A stretch of 64,000 bases of DNA, from positions 310,001 through 374,000 of the forward strand of contig CAVYRO010000010.1 in the NCBI GenBank assembly GCA_963771005.1, read 5' to 3'. Positions within the stretch are counted from its first letter, which is position 1. Every line of letters begins with the position of its first letter. The notes below the pieces were generated by a model. It had not been told where the DNA came from. It searched no databases and worked only from the letters and a program-made list of their open reading frames with translations. Origin of the DNA: DASQZK01 sp963771005 (lineage in GTDB: Bacteria > Bacteroidota > Bacteroidia > Bacteroidales > GCA-2748055). A program made the translations under genes and the position numbers. Positions 45,706 through 53,982 of this stretch are shown here, piece after piece.

Positions 45706-47646
45706 ATGAAAAAATGTTTACTGCTTATTTTTGGGATTTTTTTGATTTTAGATTTGGGGTGGGGGCAGAGTGATGGGGATTTTAGAAGCAAACAAAATGG
45801 ATTATGGCGTTATGCAACTAGTTGGGAAGTTTATGATGGCAATAATTGGATAGATGCCTCGAGTCCACCGGATGCTAATGCTTCTCTAGTAACCATACAA
45901 TCGGCTGATACAATAACATTCGGCAGATCAAATACTTGGTATTCTCTATCGGGTCATTTAATTATAAATGGAGCTTTAAATCTTGCAGGAAGATCAATAG
46001 AATTATATGGGACTGGAATAACTAACAATGGAAGCATTATTTCATCAGGTTCTGCTGAATTTTGGTTTAGCGGGTCAAATCAGGTCTTAGAAGGTGATGG
46101 TGAATTTATTGGAACCTTTAATGATCTTTTCATTGGATATAATGATGTATCTTCTACTACCATTTCGACTCCAAAATTAATACACTTTAATTATCTTGAT
46201 TTAACTTCAGGTTCTACTTTAATCCTTGGTCCGGATTCTAAAATAACTAATCTGACAGGATATTTTTTTGAGGGACCAAGCACTCTTATTTTTGAATCCA
46301 ACTCTTCATCGTCAGCATCTGTCATCTTTAAAGGTACTAATGGTTCAGGTTATACAGCGAATTATCAAAAATATTTAACTTCAAATGCATGGCATACAGT
46401 CTCTTCTCCGTTAGCGGGTCAATCCATAACATCCTTCCTGAGTTCGAATCCCAATATTCCGATTAAAAGTGATTCAATCCATGCTATGGAATATTATAAC
46501 GAAGGAAATGGCGATTGGGAATATATAACCGACAACAATCAAGGCTCCTTTAGTTTTAATTCTGGAAGGGGATACTTGGCAAGAGTCTCTTCTTCTGGTT
46601 CGACGGTCACTTTTACCGGCACCCTCAACAGCGGCTCAATCAATACGCCCATTGTCAGAACCCATAACGGCTGGAATTGTGTTGGAAATCCCTACCCTTC
46701 TTCACTGGGTGTTACCAATGGTGCGAATACTACTCTGAATTTTCTGGATTATAATACCCAAACATCGCTTAATATCGATACGAGCTATGCCGCTTTATAT
46801 TTATGGAACGGATCCACTTATACGACTATAAACAATACAGACCCGGTTCAGGATTATATACAGCCCGGTCAGGGATTTCTGGTTAAAGCTATGGTAGGAG
46901 CTTCTCAGGTGACTTTTACCCCCGGCATGCAAACTCATGGCAACCCCACATTCTATAAAAAATCGGCAAAAACCTCCTGGGGAAAAATTATACTTTCTGT
47001 TTCTAGTTTGGATACCATCTCATCCACGAAAATTTATTTCCGTGAAGATATGACCAAAGGCCTGGATGTTACTTATGATGCAGGTTTGTTTGCTGCAGAC
47101 AACAACTTTTCGTTATATACCCGTTTAGTGGATGATAACGGCATCGACTTTATGATCCAATGCCTGCCATCACAGGAAATGGAAGATCTTGTTATCCCGG
47201 TGGGATTAAATTGCACCTACGGAGGGATTCTCAAATTTGGCTCAGAGGTAACTTCACTTCCTGCCGGATATAAAACTATACTTGAGGACAGGCAATTGGG
47301 AGTTTTCACTGACCTCTCAAATCATGTTTACGAGGTGCAGGTTGATGATAATACATCGGGCACCGGCAGATTCTTCATTCATACACAAATCACACCCAAT
47401 GACGTAGATTTGAACAAACCGGATGAACTTGCTATATTTGCCTGGGATAAAGAGATCATGATCAAAGGGAATCCCGGCAAAAATGCCTTTGCCGACCTTT
47501 ATACAGTCACAGGGGTGAAAATCGGGGAATACAGGCTGCAGCCTTCCGAAACAAACCGGGTAGCGGTGAATGTTCAAACGGGTATTTACATTTTCAAAGT
47601 CAGAGGTGAAAAAATGACTGTGACTAACCGAATTTTTATAAAATAG
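45706..47646 (+). CDS. Secreted protein with type IX secretion C-terminal sorting domain
   Basis: I prefer the ATG at 45706 (MKKCLLLIFGIFLILDLGWG, a signal peptide) over 45694; it gives 646 residues. The middle is rich in Ser, Thr, Asn and Gly with beta-strand repeats. The last ~75 residues fit a T9SS type A sorting domain: a segment near NPGKNAFADLYTVTGVKIG and the ending GIYIFKVRGEKMTVTNRIFIK-like KGE/VTNR pattern. The first ~900 bases are clearly AT-richer than the rest, suggesting a fast-evolving or acquired N-terminal part. It is 30 bases upstream of a small peptide gene. Confidence 0.85.
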   Translation: MKKCLLLIFGIFLILDLGWGQSDGDFRSKQNGLWRYATSWEVYDGNNWIDASSPPDANASLVTIQSADTITFGRSNTWYSLSGHLIINGALNLAGRSIELYGTGITNNGSIISSGSAEFWFSGSNQVLEGDGEFIGTFNDLFIGYNDVSSTTISTPKLIHFNYLDLTSGSTLILGPDSKITNLTGYFFEGPSTLIFESNSSSSASVIFKGTNGSGYTANYQKYLTSNAWHTVSSPLAGQSITSFLSSNPNIPIKSDSIHAMEYYNEGNGDWEYITDNNQGSFSFNSGRGYLARVSSSGSTVTFTGTLNSGSINTPIVRTHNGWNCVGNPYPSSLGVTNGANTTLNFLDYNTQTSLNIDTSYAALYLWNGSTYTTINNTDPVQDYIQPGQGFLVKAMVGASQVTFTPGMQTHGNPTFYKKSAKTSWGKIILSVSSLDTISSTKIYFREDMTKGLDVTYDAGLFAADNNFSLYTRLVDDNGIDFMIQCLPSQEMEDLVIPVGLNCTYGGILKFGSEVTSLPAGYKTILEDRQLGVFTDLSNHVYEVQVDDNTSGTGRFFIHTQITPNDVDLNKPDELAIFAWDKEIMIKGNPGKNAFADLYTVTGVKIGEYRLQPSETNRVAVNVQTGIYIFKVRGEKMTVTNRIFIK

Positions 47647-47676
47647 ATCTTTATATAATCGAAAATACCGTAACAT

Positions 47677-47865
47677 ATGAAGGATCTGAAAGAACGTTGT
47701 TCTGAAGAAATTTCCGGCAAAAGAAAGATAACCCGGAAAGAGGCTCTTAAGAAAACAGGTTTTATTGCCTTTTCAGCGGCAACCATGATGATATTATTAA
47801 ATAAACCAGGGAAAGCTCAGGACGGAGATAGTTCATATAGCCCGGATGATCCTGATACCTGGTAA
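47677..47865 (+). CDS. 62-residue leader-like peptide (candidate modified-peptide precursor)
   Basis: The peptide has a charged N-terminal part (1-27, with KRKITRKEALKKTG), a hydrophobic stretch (28-42), an AQ site at 47-48 and a short acidic tail DGDSSYSPDDPDTW (49-62). That layout fits either a small exported peptide with a Tat-like or Sec-like signal, or a precursor with a leader and a short core. It lies between the T9SS-type gene and a PqqD-HPr-kinase fusion with gaps of 30 and 46 bases, all in the same direction. The serines and threonine in the tail are possible phosphorylation sites. The function is inferred only. Confidence 0.7.
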   Translation: MKDLKERCSEEISGKRKITRKEALKKTGFIAFSAATMMILLNKPGKAQDGDSSYSPDDPDTW

Positions 47866-47911
47866 TCGTATTTTCTATACGAATACATACTCATGATCCT
47901 TTATTCTCGTT

Positions 47912-49060
47912 ATGGTGGTGGAATATGCGGATGAAAATATATTAGTAAGAAGAATAGACGGAAAATTCATCGTCAGATTGCCCTCCAAAAACCAGTGGAT
48001 CCAACTAGAACCCCCCGCCTTCGATGTCTTCATCGCTTTTACGGAAGGTTCCCCTCTCGAAACGATCTCCGAAAACATCGCCGCCAAATACTCCCTGGAT
48101 AGAGACCAATCCGACCGGTTTATTCAGGAGATCATCCTTTACCTCTCCGGCCTCCCGGATTATATAAAACCCGAATCGGGAACGGCTTTCCCATCGGAAC
48201 AACTCTCGCCTTCTCCCCCAACTTTTTTTTCAACACATATTTACCGGTTCCACGATAAAAACTACCGGATATCCTATGGCTCCGCCCTGCTTGAATATAT
48301 GATCCATCCCTCTTTCGCCCACCTAGAACTTGAAGAAACCCAGACCATCCATCATCAACTGGAAGTTTTCCGGGATGAAGAGCTGGTATATCTCAAGGCC
48401 GGTGAGCTTGCGTGGAAGGAAACCGATGCAAACCGGATCAAACGGCGCCTGTTCATTGAACTGTCGGGACTGATTTACAACCGCAGCGATAAAGACTGGC
48501 TGACGATCATGCATGCCTCATCGGTAAGTCAGAAGGATGAGTGCATTGTATTTATGTCCGAAAGCGGTTCCGGAAAAAGTACCCTTGCCGCCCTTATGGT
48601 AAACGCAGGTCTGACCCTGGAAGCAGACGATTATGTAGTCGCGGATGCAGCCTCCCTCAAAGTCATGCCTTTCCCTGCAGCGCTCTCGGTGAAGAACGGA
48701 GCAATGCCGATGCTCATAACCCTCTTTCCTTCGCTGCAATCCGCACGTACCTATCATTTCCGGAGTACCCATAAGACCATTAAGTACCTGCCTTTTCCGG
48801 CCGGGGAAGACTTTTACCAGCCAAAAACCACCCGGGCGGTTATATTTGTACGGTACGATCCGGATATCTCAGCAAAACTAACCCCTTTGAGTATTCCTGA
48901 TGCCTTGCAACGCTTTAATAACGATGCCTGGATCACCGACCGCCCCGAATATGCCGGAAAATTCATCGACTGGTTTGCAGGACTGAAATTTTACAGCCTG
49001 GAATATTCAGACAATGAAATGGCCGTAGGAATAATCAAAGAATTGTTTGGGGATAGGTGA
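47912..49060 (+). CDS. PqqD-like domain fused to HPr kinase-like domain
   Basis: The 382-residue protein begins with a PqqD-type peptide-binding domain (about 8-82: ILVRRIDGKFIVRLP, then a winged-helix region ending IIQEIILYLSG-like). After a Ser/Pro-rich linker (about 88-105) a kinase-like part follows with a P-loop SESGSGKST (216-224) and EADDYVVAD (237-245), as in HPr kinases and their relatives that phosphorylate modified peptides. It has no sugar-phosphotransferase partner nearby. PqqD domains present precursor peptides to enzymes, so the adjacent 62-residue peptide is the natural candidate substrate. Confidence 0.8.
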   Translation: MVVEYADENILVRRIDGKFIVRLPSKNQWIQLEPPAFDVFIAFTEGSPLETISENIAAKYSLDRDQSDRFIQEIILYLSGLPDYIKPESGTAFPSEQLSPSPPTFFSTHIYRFHDKNYRISYGSALLEYMIHPSFAHLELEETQTIHHQLEVFRDEELVYLKAGELAWKETDANRIKRRLFIELSGLIYNRSDKDWLTIMHASSVSQKDECIVFMSESGSGKSTLAALMVNAGLTLEADDYVVADAASLKVMPFPAALSVKNGAMPMLITLFPSLQSARTYHFRSTHKTIKYLPFPAGEDFYQPKTTRAVIFVRYDPDISAKLTPLSIPDALQRFNNDAWITDRPEYAGKFIDWFAGLKFYSLEYSDNEMAVGIIKELFGDR

Positions 49061-49074
49061 CCGGGAGAGTATGG

Positions 49075-49430
49075 ATGATGGTTGTTTAAGATTGTTTGAT
49101 GTTGTTTGATGTTGTTTGAGATGGTTTGAAATGGTTTGAAATGGTTTGAAATGGTTTGAAATGGTTTGAAATGGTTTCAGGTGGTTTCAACTCCATTCAA
49201 CAAATCAACAAATCACCAAATTCTTCGGGGAGTTTCACCACAGATTTCACAGATTATCACAGAAAAAGTTGTATCAGGTGGTTTAAGATTGTTTCAGGTG
49301 GGTTCAACTCCATTCACCAAATCACCAAATCACCAAATCAATAAATTCTTCCGGAATCCGTGATGATCCGTCAAATCCGCGTAAATCCGTGTTCCACATT
49401 CTTTAGTATTCCATATTCACCCGCATTCCA
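49075..49430. repeat. Dispersed intergenic repeat cluster (copy 3)
   Basis: This gene-free stretch has TTGTTTGATG and GGTTTGAAAT decamers, a CAACAAATCA block, TTTCACCACAGATTTCACAG, a second CACCAAATCA block and an AATCCGTGATGATCCGTCA / GTAAATCCGTGTTCC block. The order agrees with copy 2. No coding gene is supported. Confidence 0.75.
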
Positions 49431-49433
49431 TAT

Positions 49434-50438
49434 TCATTCTCCAATCCAACCGAAGATCCCGTTCAGCGCATTGGCGACGAAAATAATCACCACCAGCGTG
49501 AAAAGGATCCTGTTCCCCAAAGTCTTACGGCTGGTTGCAAAATAGCTGGACAGGATGTAAGACACGGGAACGGCAAACACATAGATGATCCCGGGATCCA
49601 GGCGGTTCAAGACGAAGAATACGAGCGAAGCAATGAAGAGCCAGAAAAAGATCATATAGTAATGCCGGATGTATATCTTCTTGAACTGGTAGACCCTTAG
49701 CATGTAAATGCTTGCGATAAAGATCAGGAAGAATAAAAAGGCAATCACCAGGATGTAGTTGAGTCTGCCCTGGAAACTCCCGTAATAGAGGATCAGGTTC
49801 TTTCCAAGGGTGGTAAGAATGGCATACGGTTCGCCTCCAGCCACGTAAGTAAAGGCAATGATAAGAAGATAGGGCAGGATGGCTCCGAGAACGGGAAAAA
49901 GCCATTCCCTCCATAAGAATGGCCGTGTAATAAGAGCGACGACCCAGATGATCGGAAGAAAGTAGATGAGGCGTGCATAGAAGAGGCTGGCAATCCCCAG
50001 CACCATGCCTGCTTCGAAAAACCGGTATGTATTCGGATCCCTCTTGTAGGTGCTGAATAAAAGATCGAGCATGATGATGAAGAAAAAACTTCCAAATATC
50101 GCTTCCGAAAAATTCAGGAGGGGGATGTAAAAACCCGTTATCAGCAGGAAAAAAAATGCCGGCAAAAAGGTTCTTTCCTGGATCAGGATGAACCTCGCAT
50201 TTAGCCTGACGATGAGCACGGCCTGAAAAACCAGGAAGAGAAAGGCGAAAACTTTGGAAAGAAAGACCTGTCCTTCAAATGCACGGGCAAGGAAACCATA
50301 TAGGGGCATCGGTCTGACCGGGTAATAAAACGCGCTGGTATCAAGGGAGATGAATGAAGGTATCCAAAGCAATGCTCCAAGCAGTATAATCACGAAAGCA
50401 TTGAATATTTTATCTCCGGAAAAAAGCCTTTGCAGCAT
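49434..50438 (-). CDS. DUF6427-like integral membrane protein
   Basis: The 334-residue protein has about nine to ten membrane segments and the opening MLQRLFSGDKIFNAFVIILL, with FISLDTSAFYYPVRPMPLYG in the first loop. This fits an uncharacterised Bacteroidota family that is often found near purine or polysaccharide genes. No enzymatic motif is visible. It ends close to the repeat cluster and is followed upstream by purD on the same strand. Confidence 0.65.
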   Translation of the reverse strand: MLQRLFSGDKIFNAFVIILLGALLWIPSFISLDTSAFYYPVRPMPLYGFLARAFEGQVFLSKVFAFLFLVFQAVLIVRLNARFILIQERTFLPAFFFLLITGFYIPLLNFSEAIFGSFFFIIMLDLLFSTYKRDPNTYRFFEAGMVLGIASLFYARLIYFLPIIWVVALITRPFLWREWLFPVLGAILPYLLIIAFTYVAGGEPYAILTTLGKNLILYYGSFQGRLNYILVIAFLFFLIFIASIYMLRVYQFKKIYIRHYYMIFFWLFIASLVFFVLNRLDPGIIYVFAVPVSYILSSYFATSRKTLGNRILFTLVVIIFVANALNGIFGWIGE

Positions 50439-50511
50439 AAGTTTTACTTTTGAATCGCTACCGGGTCAATGGAAACCAAAATCAACAATTCAATTAATTC
50501 GATAAGTTCCT

Positions 50512-51780
50512 TTACAGATCGAAACCAATATCTTTCCTGAAATACCGGCCGTCGAAAGATATCTTTGCAGCATTTGTATAGGATGCTTCCAGTGCATCTC
50601 TCATGGAAGCCCCATAAGATGTCACGGCCAAAACACGTCCGCCGGCTGAGAGAATCTCTTTGTCCTTTATGGTGGTTCCGGCATGAAAAACGACGCTGTC
50701 CTTCACCTTGTCGAGCCCCGAAATTACCTTTCCTTTTTCATATTTGCCGGGGTAACCCCCTGAAACAAGCATAACGGTGCATACTGTGCGGGGATCACTT
50801 TCAAGCGATCTCCCCCCGAGATCATCTGAACCGGCAGCGATCAGCAATCCGAGAAAATCGGATTGTATACGGGGCATCACAACTTCAGTTTCCGGATCAC
50901 CCATACGAACGTTATATTCAATAACATAAGGTTCACCATCTAAATTCATTAATCCAATAAAAATAAACCCGCGGTATACGATGAACTCCTTTTGCAATCC
51001 TTCGATGGTAGGCCTGATGATCCGGTCTTGGACTTTCTTCATGAACTCTTTACCGGCAAAAGGCACCGGTGAGACTGCGCCCATTCCGCCGGTATTGAGC
51101 CCGGTATCTCCTTCGCCGATCCTCTTGTAATCCTTTGCTTCGGGCAGTGCGACCCACGATCTGCCGTCTGTTAGTACGAACACGGATAATTCAATACCGT
51201 CAAGATATTCTTCTATTACGACAGTTTCACTTGCCAGGCCGAATTTACCGCCGAGCATCAGCCCGAGTTCCCTGCAGGCTTCTGCATAATCGTCTATGAT
51301 CAGGACTCCCTTACCGGCTGCAAGACCGTCGGCTTTTAAAACATAGGGTGGTTCAAGGGTTTTAAGAAAATCCTGTGCTTCTGTGACTTGTCCTGAACCA
51401 AAACTCTTATAACGGGCCGTGGGGATGCCATATCTCGTCATGAAAGCCTTTGCAAAATCCTTGCTGCCCTCGAGAAGAGCCCCTTTTGCAGTGGGGCCGA
51501 TCACCGGGATATTCTGAAGCTCCGCATCCCCCAGAAAATAATCGGTGATCCCTTCCACAAGCGGTGCTTCCGGACCGACGACCACGAGACCGATAGAATG
51601 TTCCAGGACTGCCGTTTTTATCCCTGCGAAATCGCTGACACCGACCGGTATGTTCACGGCAATTTCGCGGGTACCTGCATTTCCCGGCGCCACATAAAGT
51701 TTTCCGAGAAGCGGGCTTTGTGAGATCTTCCATGCGAGTGCATGTTCCCTGCCGCCCGAGCCGAGGATGAGTACGTTCAT
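50512..51780 (-). CDS. purD: Phosphoribosylamine--glycine ligase
   Basis: The 422-residue ATP-grasp enzyme makes glycinamide ribonucleotide in purine synthesis. It shows NVLILGSGGREHALAWKI, VGPEAPLVEGITDYF, PPYVLKADGLAAGKGVLI, LNTGGMGAVSPVPF and EYNVRMGDPETEVVMPRI. All domains are present. A near-consensus -7 (TAACTTCG) lies just upstream on the minus strand. Confidence 0.97.
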   Translation of the reverse strand: MNVLILGSGGREHALAWKISQSPLLGKLYVAPGNAGTREIAVNIPVGVSDFAGIKTAVLEHSIGLVVVGPEAPLVEGITDYFLGDAELQNIPVIGPTAKGALLEGSKDFAKAFMTRYGIPTARYKSFGSGQVTEAQDFLKTLEPPYVLKADGLAAGKGVLIIDDYAEACRELGLMLGGKFGLASETVVIEEYLDGIELSVFVLTDGRSWVALPEAKDYKRIGEGDTGLNTGGMGAVSPVPFAGKEFMKKVQDRIIRPTIEGLQKEFIVYRGFIFIGLMNLDGEPYVIEYNVRMGDPETEVVMPRIQSDFLGLLIAAGSDDLGGRSLESDPRTVCTVMLVSGGYPGKYEKGKVISGLDKVKDSVVFHAGTTIKDKEILSAGGRVLAVTSYGASMRDALEASYTNAAKISFDGRYFRKDIGFDL

Positions 51781-51877
51781 GAGATGCGGATTAAGGAGGC
51801 GAAGTTAGTAAAAAGTTTCAGAAATTTCAGATGCTTCAGATCAGCCGTAGATAAAAGCCGAACACGGATCCCGGAAG

Positions 51878-52165
51878 GATTTGTTGATTTGTTGATTTAT
51901 TGATTTGTTGAATGGGGTTGAAACCATCTGAAACTACCTGAAACCATCTCAAACCATAAAAATCTGTGAAAATCCGTTCCGATAGCCATATAGCCATCGG
52001 AATCCGTCCAATCCGTGTTCCTCTTCTCTGAAACCACCTGAAACCATTTCAAACCATCTCAAACCATCTCAAACCATCTTAAAAAATCCGTGAAAATCCG
52101 TGAAAATCCGTGAAAATCCGTTTAATCCGTGTTCCTCTTCTTTCAAACCATTTCAAACCATCCAT
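51878..52165. repeat. Dispersed intergenic repeat cluster (copy 4, inverted)
   Basis: The blocks appear as reverse complements of copies 2 and 3: TGATTTGTTGATTTGTTGA, CATCTGAAACTACCTGAAAC, CATCTCAAAC decamers and tandem CCGTGAAAATCCGTGAAAAT. It fills the gap between the NTP_transf_5-like gene and purD. No gene is supported. Confidence 0.75.
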
Positions 52166-52169
52166 TCAT

Positions 52170-53276
52170 TCACCTCCGCATCCTGAAAAACCTGCCGTAA
52201 TACACCACTTGTTTTCTGTACCATGCAGGATCGAGGATCTTACGGATAAGGATTTTACGTTTTGTACCGCTGAAGAGAGCTTTTGCCGGATAATCGACGA
52301 AACTCCGGAAAAGTCTTTGAATAAGGAGTGATACCTTCCCCCATCTTCTGTACCTGAGATTTGCATGATACCTTACCGAATAAAGGTGAAGGTATAGTTT
52401 AGGGTAAGACACATCCGGGAGGGTCAAACCAAATGCCTTACTATAAATATCCAGGTACCCGGCAGCCTTTCTTCGGGAATGTTCCATCGACATGAGCACA
52501 CCGGCGGGTTCTGCCCGCGCGGATAAGAGAAGAAGGTCATACAGGTTCCTTAAAAATCCCCTGGCATAGTAATGGCCGGAATGTTCAAGCTGGGAATGCA
52601 CGAAATTATGTATGATCCTGTGGTGGGCCGACATCATGAAACTTCCCGGCATTCCCGGTACCGGTTGTTTTTCGGCAAATACAATTTCCGTGTTGAGAAT
52701 TTGAAGGTATTGGCGTCCGACGGGCATACGGTGAACTTCAAGGTAAACGGGATCTCCCGGCTTATGAAGGATGGGATAATGTTTCGAACTTCCATGAACA
52801 AGGGGATCATATTGTAATTTGTTGATGTAGCCGTCATCCCTGAGAAGGGCGACGGAATTTTCAAACTCATCCTCCCTTACCAGGATATCGATATCATGAA
52901 GGATACGCTCTCCCTGGGCCTGGTAGAGATTATCGAGAAGGTTGCCGGCACCCTTCATAAAGAGAGGGGAGATCCCTCCCCTGTTGAGGGTGTGGTTCAA
53001 CCGGTGGCACTGTTCGACTACCTTCCGGTTCCTGTCTTCATTAAGTTGAAAGATGTATTGCAGATGTCCGGTCAGGTCTTGCGGGAAAAATTCTTCCAGA
53101 CTGTATTTCCCGATCTTCGGGTACAAAGCCTGCAGTACTAGATGCCTGTCAGCCATATGAATGAACTGCTCCGGGGGAATTCTGCCGGGAAGGATATCCC
53201 TCTTAAAATTCCCTGCATTCTCATCATCCAGGCCGAGGATCCTGGCCAAAAATAAATACAGTTGAAGCCTGTTCAT
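52170..53276 (-). CDS. Nucleotidyltransferase family protein (NTP_transf_5-like)
   Basis: The 368-residue protein has a nucleotidyltransferase-type core: PLFMKGAGNLLDNLYQ, then GERILHDIDILVREDEFENS with the DID metal-binding pair, and YLEVHRMPVG. The rest is helical. This family is found in polysaccharide clusters and in some lasso-peptide clusters with HPr-kinase-like genes. Here the PqqD-kinase gene is about 3 kb away on the other strand. The substrate is unknown. A near-consensus -7 (TATCTTCG) lies just upstream. Confidence 0.75.
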   Translation of the reverse strand: MNRLQLYLFLARILGLDDENAGNFKRDILPGRIPPEQFIHMADRHLVLQALYPKIGKYSLEEFFPQDLTGHLQYIFQLNEDRNRKVVEQCHRLNHTLNRGGISPLFMKGAGNLLDNLYQAQGERILHDIDILVREDEFENSVALLRDDGYINKLQYDPLVHGSSKHYPILHKPGDPVYLEVHRMPVGRQYLQILNTEIVFAEKQPVPGMPGSFMMSAHHRIIHNFVHSQLEHSGHYYARGFLRNLYDLLLLSARAEPAGVLMSMEHSRRKAAGYLDIYSKAFGLTLPDVSYPKLYLHLYSVRYHANLRYRRWGKVSLLIQRLFRSFVDYPAKALFSGTKRKILIRKILDPAWYRKQVVYYGRFFRMRR

Positions 53277-53339
53277 GGACCGAAGATATTCTAAAATGGG
53301 TAAATGGCATCGGGAGGAGAAGGTTATTTTTCAGAAGAT

Positions 53340-53530
53340 CAGAGATCAGAGAGCAGAGAGCAAAGGTGAAAGGCGAAAGGAGAAAGGCGAAAGGAGAAGG
53401 AAGAAGGAAAAAGTATGAATAAATGATATGGTATTTAAACTTAAACTTAAAACTGAGAACTGAAAACTGAAAACTGAAAACTGAGAACTGAGAACTGAGA
53501 ACTGAGAAATGAGAACTGAAAACTGAAAAC
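53340..53530. repeat. Simple repeats: GAAAGG run and 7-bp tandem GAACTGA
   Basis: The first part repeats the purine-rich GCGAAAG/GAGAAAG run seen at 26278. From about 53446 a 7-base unit (GAACTGA or AAACTGA) occurs about 12 times in a row up to the stop codon of the next gene. Such runs are prone to change length. Confidence 0.85.
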
Positions 53531-53977
53531 TCACTCTACATAAGAAAGGATCCCGATAGCCTCACCCTGATTGCCGTTCTTGAAACTGATCATCACAGTG
53601 TACACACCGGATTTACGGCACTCGAAATTAATGGTGGGATATTCTTTGCCCGTTTCGGGATACCATGTCCTGAGGATCAGGTTTGTACCGTCATATAAGC
53701 GCAAAACGGCTTCGCCCGCGGAAGTTTCTTTATTGCAGATGGAAAAACGGTAGGTCACATTTTTCCGAAGGGCCAGCGACTGCCTGTAAATTGGAGGGGG
53801 CTGGCCGGGTACGGCAGCATTTAGTTTTACGACAAAATCCTTAAGGTATGTTGCATCGGGGCCTGCACTCAGCGCACATTTATGAATATCTTCCTGCCCT
53901 GACTGGGCAAAAACATGAATGCCTGAAAACAGAAAGAGGACAAGAAAAAACAGGATATGTGCTTTGAGGTTTTTCAT
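53531..53977 (-). CDS. Small secreted protein, beta-sandwich-like
   Basis: The 148-residue protein has a signal peptide (about 1-24, ending VFAQ). The mature part has four Cys residues and a strand pattern ending YTVMISFKNGNQGEAIGILS, which recalls pre-peptidase C-terminal (PPC) folds. I recognise no named family. It starts 5 bases after the end of the lipoprotein gene and is probably cotranscribed with it. Confidence 0.6.
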   Translation of the reverse strand: MKNLKAHILFFLVLFLFSGIHVFAQSGQEDIHKCALSAGPDATYLKDFVVKLNAAVPGQPPPIYRQSLALRKNVTYRFSICNKETSAGEAVLRLYDGTNLILRTWYPETGKEYPTINFECRKSGVYTVMISFKNGNQGEAIGILSYVE

Positions 53978-53982
53978 GAAAG

